From a virus: a stretch of 33,015 bases of DNA. The notes under the pieces were generated by a model, which saw only the letters and a program-made list of their open reading frames with translations, did no database searches and had not been told where the DNA came from. Where the stretch lies: positions 1 to 33,015 of IMG/VR virus record IMGVR_UViG_3300047562_003538. The stretch is one strand, 5' to 3'. The translations under genes and the position numbers were made by a program. Positions 29,522 to 33,015 of the stretch are shown here, one piece after another. The number at the start of each line of letters is the position of its first letter. Position 1 is the first letter of the stretch.

Positions 29522-29529
29522 TATTTATC
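29522..29529 (-). promoter_or_regulatory. Late promoter box for gp25-gp6-gp7
   Basis: The minus strand reads GATAAATA, matching NATAAATA, in the gap between the 65-aa gene and gp25. The predicted start near 29516 gives a leader of about 19 bases to ATG 29497. Confidence 0.7.
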
Positions 29530-29570
29530 ACAGTTGCTGACGGAGTTTCGCGCCTATGTCGGAGACCCGC

Positions 29571-29768
29571 TCATAACCATTCTACATAGTCATCAAATCC
29601 ATTCTTACCGCCACACCATTTCTCTAGACGATTTTCTGGTATCGCATACTTCTTCATTCGCGCTTTTTTCATCAATGCATCGCTTCTGGGGTCTGTAATT
29701 AACACAGAAGTCCCGAAATCTTGCTGCATCATCGCAGGAACGTTATCTGGAATAGGTTTGTTAGCCAT
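29571..29768 (-). CDS. Small conserved-type phage protein, 65 aa
   Basis: It starts at ATG 29768 with AAAGAG about eight bases upstream. The protein is basic in the middle (ALMKKARMKKYAIPENRLEK) and ends in WCGGKNGFDDYVEWL. It has one Cys and no membrane segment or signal peptide. I recall similar small proteins next to gp25 in T4-like cyanophages, but no function is known to me. It is the last gene before the gp25 late promoter, on the same strand as the upstream 149-aa gene, 49 bases after it. An unrecognised virion or assembly protein is possible. Confidence 0.7.
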   Translation of the reverse strand: MANKPIPDNVPAMMQQDFGTSVLITDPRSDALMKKARMKKYAIPENRLEKWCGGKNGFDDYVEWL

Positions 29769-29817
29769 CTGTTTTCTCTTTAAAGGTCAAACAGAACTTT
29801 TAGAGGGGTTGCTATCC

Positions 29818-30267
29818 CTATCTTTTGATTAATTCGTAGTCATCTTTAAGAATTTCGCGCAAAAATTCATCGCTCCAGTGGTCGTAATACGGGGTATTCC
29901 CCAGTTTTTCACGCATTTTCCGCAACTTTTCTTTGTTTTGCATCAAAATTATGTTGTAATACCCGTTATTCGTCTGAATTTCCCCAATATACGACGCTCT
30001 ATCTGCCGCATCTTCCAAAAATACATACTCTGGATAGATTTCATTGAGAGATTCGACCCACTCATCGACATCTTCAGGCGTTAATTCGCGTTCTACAACA
30101 AAAATGACGACATCGAAACCTTTAATAGGCTCGATATCGCCAACAAGACACTCAATAATAGTATAACTTGCTTCTGAGGCATAGGGACAGACTGCAAAAC
30201 CTCCCATTTCTGGGCGCAATACCGCTAGTTTGCGAATCCACTCCCTAATATGTGCCTCTTTTTTCAT
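29818..30267 (-). CDS. Unrecognised protein, 149 aa
   Basis: The start ATG overlaps the stop of the 48-aa gene (ATGA), with AAGGG five bases upstream inside that gene, so translation is coupled. The sequence mixes helices and strands: KKEAHIREWIRKLAVLRPEM, then GFAVCPYA, then FDVVIFVVERELTPEDVDEW, ending in a charged helix (LREILKDDYELIKR). The CPYA segment vaguely recalls DUF1415-type proteins, but I cannot support the assignment. It is cytoplasmic by composition, with no signal or membrane segment. The alpha/beta layout suggests a compact globular domain. Function unknown. Confidence 0.75.
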   Translation of the reverse strand: MKKEAHIREWIRKLAVLRPEMGGFAVCPYASEASYTIIECLVGDIEPIKGFDVVIFVVERELTPEDVDEWVESLNEIYPEYVFLEDAADRASYIGEIQTNNGYYNIILMQNKEKLRKMREKLGNTPYYDHWSDEFLREILKDDYELIKR

Positions 30268-30410
30268 GCTTTCCCTTGACCCCGATACCTTTTTTTAGCA
30301 CCATTGCGTGATGTTGCACTCAAACGAGTATTTTTAGAGCGACCCTGACGAGTCATCTTAGGCGGTCCAGCAACATAACCGCTCTTACTGAAACTTGGAG
30401 ATTTTGCCAT
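30264..30410 (-). CDS. Small basic protein, 48 aa
   Basis: Short gene from ATG 30410 to TGA 30264. The product is strongly basic and Ser/Gly-rich (begins MAKSPSFSKSGYVAGPPKMT, then RQGRSKNTRLSATSRNGAKK, ending RYRGQGKA). It has no Cys, acidic residue or hydrophobic stretch, which suggests nucleic-acid or virion-surface binding by charge. I recall near-identical short proteins in other T4-like cyanophages in the same setting, which supports a real gene. It has a TGNTATAAT-type promoter just upstream (30436-30441), and its stop overlaps the start of the 149-aa gene. Function unknown. Confidence 0.75.
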   Translation of the reverse strand: MAKSPSFSKSGYVAGPPKMTRQGRSKNTRLSATSRNGAKKRYRGQGKA

Positions 30411-30435
30411 AAGTCTTTTTCGTGACAACCTATGT

Positions 30436-30441
30436 ATTATA
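30436..30441 (-). promoter_or_regulatory. Extended -10 promoter before the 48-aa gene
   Basis: The minus strand reads TGGTATAAT, a perfect -10 with the extended TGN. The position 17 bases upstream (AATGCA) is a poor -35. It is intergenic between the PAAR stop and ATG 30410. The predicted start near 30429 gives a leader of about 19 bases. It looks host-sigma-like, not late. Confidence 0.5.
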
Positions 30442-30452
30442 CCACAAATTTC

Positions 30453-30791
30453 TCAGTTTGCATTAACGTTTGCAGACCCTCCTGTAATACTTCCATCATC
30501 AGCCGCATCATATTGACGTGCTAACGCTTTGCCATTGACTCTAACAGTGCTACTACCTTGCTTAACAGTCGCTGTATGTGATATACAAATGGAAGGATTT
30601 GTAGGAGGACCAGGAGGTGCTATACCTCTCTGACTCTCAATCGTGTGAGGAGATATCTGTGTGCCCTGTAAAGCTGCTAGTTTACCATTAATATAAACGT
30701 TGGTGGCAGCATTTGTAGAAGAAATAGTAGCAGTAGTATCACACAGATGTCCTGTGTTAATATAATCTCCTACTCTGGCAACTCCTGGCAT
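30453..30791 (-). CDS. PAAR-type spike-tip protein (gp5.4-like), 112 aa
   Basis: PAAR proteins form the sharp metal-binding tip at the end of the central tail spike; in T4 this is gp5.4 (97 aa). The sequence shows the two-lobed PAAR pattern: GVARVGDYINTGHLCD, then NVYINGKLAALQGTQISPH, then ICISHTATVKQGSSTVRVNG, then KALARQYDAADDG. H15, C17, H49, C69 and H72 are candidate metal ligands. AGGTG lies a few bases before the ATG, and the start lies within the end of the coiled-coil gene (22-base overlap). Gly/Pro-rich residues 56-66 (GIAPPGPPTNP) are typical of the loop between lobes. The fold is well supported; direct partnership with a gp5-like spike outside this window is inference. Confidence 0.85.
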   Translation of the reverse strand: MPGVARVGDYINTGHLCDTTATISSTNAATNVYINGKLAALQGTQISPHTIESQRGIAPPGPPTNPSICISHTATVKQGSSTVRVNGKALARQYDAADDGSITGGSANVNAN

Positions 30792-31018
30792 TCTTCACCT
30801 GCCAAAACATCTTCGATATTATTTAGACGCTCATGTAACTTATCTAAGACTTTATCAATTTTCTTATAGTCTTCACCTGGAGCGCGATAATACATTACAA
30901 ATGGATCAGGAATCTTCTCCAATCTCTTCTCCAACTTCTCTATCCGAGACGATAAACTGTCGAGCTGCTTCAAGATCTCTATCAAGCTCTGCTTCAGTTG
31001 TGGGTCCATAGTATCCAT
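30770..31018 (-). CDS. Coiled-coil protein overlapping two genes, 82 aa
   Basis: The most likely start is ATG 31018, because GGTGG lies eight bases upstream; ATG 31009 is an alternative, and the TTG at 31051 is less likely. Residues about 7-35 form a long coiled coil (LKQSLIEILKQLDSLSSRIE, then KLEKRLEKI), and a second helix follows (DYKKIDKVLDKLHERLNNIE). The first 113 bases overlap, in a different frame, the end of the 108-aa gene, while the last 22 bases overlap the PAAR gene. A well-formed heptad pattern in an overlapped frame is unlikely by chance. It could help assemble or hold the PAAR tip. If ATG 30895 were used instead, only a 41-aa protein would be made. Confidence 0.6.
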   Translation of the reverse strand: MDTMDPQLKQSLIEILKQLDSLSSRIEKLEKRLEKIPDPFVMYYRAPGEDYKKIDKVLDKLHERLNNIEDVLAGEECQELPE

Positions 31019-31232
31019 AATCATCACCACCAAAACTACTCTTATCTTCAAAGACTACTTTACCGTCTTCGATTCTTTCAATAATAATATTGTCACCAGG
31101 ATCCTGAAGACCTGAATACCATTTATCTGCTGCATCTAACATATAGTCAGCAACAGCATCGATATCATCAAATCTCAGGTCTTCGATTACTTTACCGTCT
31201 TTACCGACGATATTAAATTTAAATTCAGACAT
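30906..31232 (-). CDS. Acidic protein of unknown function, 108 aa
   Basis: Residues 1-65 read as a small alpha/beta unit (SEFKFNIVGKDGKVIEDLRF, then DAVADYMLDAADKW, then NIIIERIEDGKVVFED). The C-terminal 45 residues are very acidic and helical (TEAELDRDLEAARQF). No signal, membrane segment or catalytic motif is seen. Its ATG lies 8 bases inside the upstream 52-aa gene, so the two are coupled. Its 3' part overlaps the coiled-coil gene out of frame. The family is not recognised. Its place in the chain just before the PAAR protein hints at a tail-tip role, but this is only context. Confidence 0.7.
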   Translation of the reverse strand: MSEFKFNIVGKDGKVIEDLRFDDIDAVADYMLDAADKWYSGLQDPGDNIIIERIEDGKVVFEDKSSFGGDDYGYYGPTTEAELDRDLEAARQFIVSDREVGEEIGEDS

Positions 31233-31383
31233 CTGCTTTCTTTAGTAAAATAGAATCATCATTATATTCCCATTGTAGCACATCTCCAATGTCCCAGCCA
31301 AGACTATCAAGAATCTCTTCAGGAATAGGTAGGATTAAATCATCATTATCCTCGTCGTATTCGATATGACTTGTATACTTCAT
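31225..31383 (-). CDS. AbrB/MazE-like swapped-hairpin protein, 52 aa
   Basis: It runs from ATG 31383 (ATGA overlap with the preceding stop) to TGA 31225. The core DLILPIPEEILDSLGWDIGD followed by VLQWEYNDDSILLKK fits the AbrB/MazE swapped-hairpin pattern (pxxlLpiP..i...lg...GD.v.......i.l.K). Such proteins bind DNA as dimers and often act as antitoxins or transcription regulators. No toxin ORF of usual kind is adjacent, so a regulator of nearby phage genes is more likely, or a repurposed domain. The overlap with the 108-aa gene (8 bases) suggests coupled translation. The fold assignment is from the pattern alone. Confidence 0.7.
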   Translation of the reverse strand: MKYTSHIEYDEDNDDLILPIPEEILDSLGWDIGDVLQWEYNDDSILLKKADV

Positions 31384-31577
31384 TTTTCCAATTTGATTAC
31401 TTCTACATCATGCACTGATGATGCACTTTCGTTTTCACTTTTAGCAACAGCAGTTGCATCCTTCTTTAATTTAAATACTTCTGCTTGTGTTTCATCTTTA
31501 GTCCAGCGACCTTCAGTATAATACATATCGCCAGGTGCTAGTTTTGATAGGCTAGGTGCCTTTAAAATATAAGCCAT
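31380..31577 (-). CDS. Small protein, 65 aa
   Basis: A perfect Shine-Dalgarno AAGGAG lies five bases before ATG 31577, inside the last codons of the 80-aa gene. The start MAYILKAPSLSKLAPGDMYY then EGRWTKDETQAEVF looks like a small beta unit. The C-terminal half is lysine-rich and includes KLKKDATAVAKSENES. The stop overlaps the start of the AbrB-like gene (ATGA). I recall similar short proteins in T4-like cyanophages, with no known function. There is no Cys or membrane segment. It is part of the same leftward chain as its neighbours. Confidence 0.7.
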   Translation of the reverse strand: MAYILKAPSLSKLAPGDMYYTEGRWTKDETQAEVFKLKKDATAVAKSENESASSVHDVEVIKLEK

Positions 31578-31578
31578 G

Positions 31579-31821
31579 TTACTCCTTTATGGTGATAAAA
31601 TCTTTAGGTGCTTTGGTTTGTGGTAATGCAATATCTCCGTCGCGTAATCTAATTAAGTCGGCGGCTCTATGGAGTGCTGCTCCAACTTCTACTCGCCTTT
31701 CATTCATTGCAAGGGCTTTGCAAATCTTTTCACATTCTACTCTCTCAAATTCTGCTGCCGCTTGAATCAACTCTGTGATACCAAGCTCCTCAGCAATCTG
31801 TTGTAATTGCTTACTTGTCAT
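31579..31821 (-). CDS. Helical protein, 80 aa
   Basis: The frame extends to a TTG at 31860, but ATG 31821 gives a natural start (MTSKQLQQIAEELGITELIQ). The product is mostly helical and mildly acidic, with AAEFERVECEKICKALAMNE and RRVEVGAALHRAADLIRLRD. Two Cys occur in the middle. The LQQIAEELGI start looks like a helix-turn-helix-type helix pair, but I do not see a complete motif. It is the first gene of the leftward chain and faces the plus-strand unit across a short divergent region (31822-31888). Function unknown. Confidence 0.65.
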   Translation of the reverse strand: MTSKQLQQIAEELGITELIQAAAEFERVECEKICKALAMNERRVEVGAALHRAADLIRLRDGDIALPQTKAPKDFITIKE

Positions 31822-31839
31822 AATAATAGCACGCTTTAC

Positions 31840-31845
31840 ACTATA
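31840..31845 (-). promoter_or_regulatory. Weak candidate -10 for the leftward chain
   Basis: TATAGT on the minus strand lies about 20 bases before ATG 31821, in the divergent gap. There is no convincing -35, and the leader would be only about 8-10 bases, so support is low. Confidence 0.25.
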
Positions 31846-31853
31846 TAGCAAAC

Positions 31854-31882
31854 TTGACAACTCTCTGCGTCCCTGCTATGAT
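31854..31882 (+). promoter_or_regulatory. Near-consensus sigma-70 promoter, rightward
   Basis: TTGACA (31854-31859), a 17-base spacer, and TATGAT (31877-31882) make an almost ideal host-type promoter. The predicted start is at about 31889, exactly at an ATG, so the transcript may be leaderless for one frame or carry a 19-base leader to ATG 31908. Host-type promoters of this quality usually serve early phage genes. Confidence 0.8.
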
Positions 31883-31907
31883 ACAACCATGAAATGCTTT
31901 TCACATT

Positions 31908-32234
31908 ATGAAAAATTTTGCAAGTCTTCTCGCATTACCTGCAATGCTACCCCTCGTGCTGGTAGGCAATGCCCATGCATGTCTTCGGAGTGTCATCTGT
32001 GCTTCTGGACAAACCAACTATTTTGAGATGGCACAGCGTCAGCAAAAACAAGCAGAGTTGGCACAGTATTATCCACAACCCCAACCCCAATACCATGGAC
32101 CCTCCTTCTTCCAGGGTAGCAGCGGTCCTGTGGTAGTGCCTCCCACTGTTATTAATCCTCCAGGTCCCAGGGAGTGTAGGAAGCGCCGTGTGAGTTTCTT
32201 GCTAGTCTTTGAAAGGGAGACGGCAGACTGCTGA
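31908..32234 (+). CDS. Exported small protein with signal peptide, 108 aa
   Basis: It is the only convincing plus-strand gene. The first 24 residues are a textbook signal peptide: MKNF, a hydrophobic core (ASLLALPAMLPLVLVG), and a cleavage site at NAHA followed by CLRS. The mature part has a Gln/Pro/Tyr-rich stretch (KQAELAQYYPQPQPQYH), then VVVPPTVINPPGP, and ends basic with a Cys. Two Cys near the mature N-terminus could form a disulphide or a lipid-linked Cys, though the lipobox is not typical. The ATG has no good Shine-Dalgarno. The 3' end overlaps the facing 87-aa gene by 33 bases. An envelope-directed early or accessory function is likely; the exact role is unknown. Confidence 0.65.
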   Translation: MKNFASLLALPAMLPLVLVGNAHACLRSVICASGQTNYFEMAQRQQKQAELAQYYPQPQPQYHGPSFFQGSSGPVVVPPTVINPPGPRECRKRRVSFLLVFERETADC

Positions 32235-32465
32235 TACACCCCACTCAATAATATTCCAAACTAAAAGAATGATGCCGATGCACAACCAGGCGATAGCCTC
32301 AACTGCAGCGGTGTCATTCTTTTTTCGTCTGGAAGTCTTTGGGCGACTCCTCATAGTCTCTTTGATGACTCTCTTGCTAGAGCGATACTGCTTCTCTTGG
32401 AAGTCTCGGACGGTATTGTATTTGCCCCTCTCGGTGGCTCTTCTGAGGTGTTGACCTTTTTTCAT
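32202..32465 (-). CDS. Single-helix membrane protein, 87 aa
   Basis: The N-terminal half is strongly basic (KKGQHLRRATERGKY, then RSSKRVIKETMRSRPKTSRR), followed by a hydrophobic helix at about 53-80 (AVEAIAWLCIGIILLVWNII) and a short C-terminal tail. The positive-inside rule puts the basic part in the cytoplasm. The ATG overlaps the stop of a 39-codon ORF (ATGA), suggesting coupling. Its 3' end overlaps the facing exported-protein gene by 33 bases. A small phage membrane protein (for example holin-like or envelope modifier) is possible, but nothing specific is recognised. Confidence 0.55.
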   Translation of the reverse strand: MKKGQHLRRATERGKYNTVRDFQEKQYRSSKRVIKETMRSRPKTSRRKKNDTAAVEAIAWLCIGIILLVWNIIEWGVSAVCRLPFKD

Positions 32466-32581
32466 GGTTTTACGAAGCTAACTAACTCTCTCAGGGTTAT
32501 CCAAATATATGATACCTGCTCCCTCAGAGTCGTGCGAGTTTCTGGGCGAAATTTTTTTGGGAAAAATTTTTTTATTTTCAT
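32462..32581 (-). CDS. Possible basic 39-aa peptide coupled to the membrane protein
   Basis: ATG 32581 opens a short frame ending with TGA at 32462, which overlaps the next ATG (ATGA). The peptide begins MKIKKFFPKKFRPETRTT and then repeats LREQVSYIWI and LRELVSFVKP. It is basic and amphipathic. GAGAG lies about 13 bases upstream, a poor Shine-Dalgarno distance. The overlap and the internal repeat support a real small gene. It could also be a leader that controls the membrane protein, or chance. Confidence 0.35.
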   Translation of the reverse strand: MKIKKFFPKKFRPETRTTLREQVSYIWITLRELVSFVKP

Positions 32582-32662
32582 GAATATATATCGCTCTCTT
32601 TCAAAGTTTTGTAGGTTAATAGTATCTATCAATTTTGGTTTCGCTCGGCCACCCGCTAGTAC

Positions 32663-32691
32663 AAAAAAACCCCTAGGCGACTGCCTAGGGG
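32663..32691 (-). terminator. Intrinsic terminator after the 88-aa gene
   Basis: A perfect 9-bp GC-rich stem (arms CCCCTAGGC and GCCTAGGGG) with loop GACT is followed on the minus strand by seven T. It lies 24 bases after the stop of the 88-aa gene and separates the foreign-looking edge gene from the rest. Confidence 0.9.
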
Positions 32692-32714
32692 GCATGGTAG
32701 GATGGGCGACTGCC

Positions 32715-32981
32715 TCAGAAGTTGCAGGCGAGGCGCTCACTGCCCCACATGCCAGCGGCACGGTCACGCGCTGCTGCCCTTCGATCTTTTTTATATTGTG
32801 CCTTGGCACGGGCAGCGTTGGCGTCCTTGTCTCCAATCCACTGCCTGCCCAGTCCGACCACAGGGGTGATGGTGAATGCACGTCCGCTGCCTGCGCTGCC
32901 ATTCACTGGGCATGTGCCCTTCACTGAATCAGCACCGCTGCCGAGGTTGCCGATGGTCTGGTGTGCGTTGGGGCGAATCAT
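32715..32981 (-). CDS. GC-rich accessory protein, 88 aa (start uncertain)
   Basis: The DNA is about 60% G+C by eye, against about 37-40% for the structural genes, and the codons follow that. The product has TIGNLGSGADSVKGTCPVNG, then AFTITPVVGLGRQWIGD, then an Ala/Arg/Lys-rich helix (AARAKAQYKKDRRAAARDRA), ending in Cys. The two Cys may pair. No signal peptide is visible from ATG 32981. The same frame is open to the window edge, so the gene may begin further right. A TACAAT box lies 22 bases before the ATG and a terminator follows. It looks like a host-derived or recently transferred gene; the family is not recognised. Confidence 0.55.
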   Translation of the reverse strand: MIRPNAHQTIGNLGSGADSVKGTCPVNGSAGSGRAFTITPVVGLGRQWIGDKDANAARAKAQYKKDRRAAARDRAAGMWGSERLACNF

Positions 32982-33003
32982 GGTCGTCTGTGTGTGTGGT
33001 TGT

Positions 33004-33009
33004 ATTGTA
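33004..33009 (-). promoter_or_regulatory. Possible -10 box before the 88-aa gene
   Basis: TACAAT on the minus strand would give a start near 32997, about 16 bases before ATG 32981. The -35 would be outside the window. The surrounding 16 bases closely match the -10 region at 31874-31889 (TGCTAYRATACAACCA). Confidence 0.45.
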
Positions 33010-33015
33010 GCACCC

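Noticed and set aside
29530-29570. Terminator between the 65-aa gene and gp25
   Set aside because: The gap is GC-rich in part, but no inverted repeat followed by a T run was found.
30906-31051. Programmed frameshift joining the 108-aa and coiled-coil frames
   Set aside because: No slippery sequence with a downstream structure is obvious, and a plausible start with GGTGG exists at 31018. Independent initiation is the simpler reading.
31225-31577. Toxin-antitoxin pair with the AbrB-like protein
   Set aside because: Neither neighbour (65-aa Lys-rich, 108-aa acidic) resembles a MazF, VapC or other known toxin.
32535-32572. AT-rich stretch with repeated runs of A and T as an origin or terminator
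   Set aside because: It is a short direct repeat lying within the possible 39-codon ORF, without a stable stem or known origin features.
32462-32902. Minus-strand ORF of 146 codons
   Set aside because: Its first half is the out-of-frame shadow of the 88-aa gene and it passes through the strong terminator. Only the last 39 codons are kept as a possible small gene.
32397-32927. Plus-strand ORF of 176 codons at the right end
   Set aside because: It runs antisense through the terminator and the GC-rich gene, with no ribosome site or protein-like pattern. Stop codons are rare in GC-rich DNA, so a long open frame is expected.

Overview
This window looks like part of the virion-structure region of a T4-like cyanophage (a Synechococcus or Prochlorococcus myovirus). 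The evidence is T4 baseplate order on the minus strand (gp25, gp6, a giant gp7-like protein, gp8, then a second giant, then fibre-like proteins), NATAAATA late-promoter boxes, and low-GC DNA with tightly packed, often overlapping genes. There is no RNA gene, insertion sequence or CRISPR array that I can see. About 23 kb of the 33 kb is taken by three giant genes of 3209, 2835 and 1648 codons.

Right end (about 29.5-33.0 kb): an accessory and small-gene block. At the edge is a GC-rich 88-codon gene with its own intrinsic terminator, then a 39-codon ORF coupled to a one-helix membrane protein. A single plus-strand transcription unit has a near-perfect sigma-70 promoter and a signal-peptide protein. 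Facing away from it is a leftward chain of small genes: an 80-aa protein, a 65-aa protein, an AbrB/MazE-like 52-aa protein, a 108-aa acidic protein, a coiled-coil protein that overlaps it out of frame, a PAAR spike-tip protein, a 48-aa basic protein, a 149-aa protein and a 65-aa protein.

Middle (about 7.2-29.5 kb): the baseplate wedge block. A late promoter starts gp25, which is followed without a gap by gp6 and the 3209-aa gp7-like protein. A doubled late promoter then starts gp8, followed by a 2835-aa DUF4815-type structural protein. In T4 the gp6/gp7/gp8 wedge is joined to gp25 and gp53 to make the baseplate. Here the same core is present, but gp7 and gp8 are greatly enlarged by beta-rich insertions, and the T4 gp9-gp12 positions are occupied by unrelated giant proteins.

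Left end (about 1-7.2 kb): fibre and adhesion-type proteins. These are a 70-aa coiled-coil protein, a 1648-aa fibre-like protein with a beta-helix-type segment, a 69-aa coiled-coil protein, a terminator that contains a late promoter inside its hairpin, two small structural proteins of 110 and 115 aa, and the start of a repetitive fibre gene that runs off the left edge.

The main points of interest are the rearranged gp7-like giant (T4 gp7 C-terminal homology split by about 1700 residues, a YHYH-like domain without its histidines, and a five-unit propeller-like tail), the terminator/promoter hybrid at 1708-1740, the out-of-frame gene overlap at 30906-31018, and the compositionally foreign right edge.
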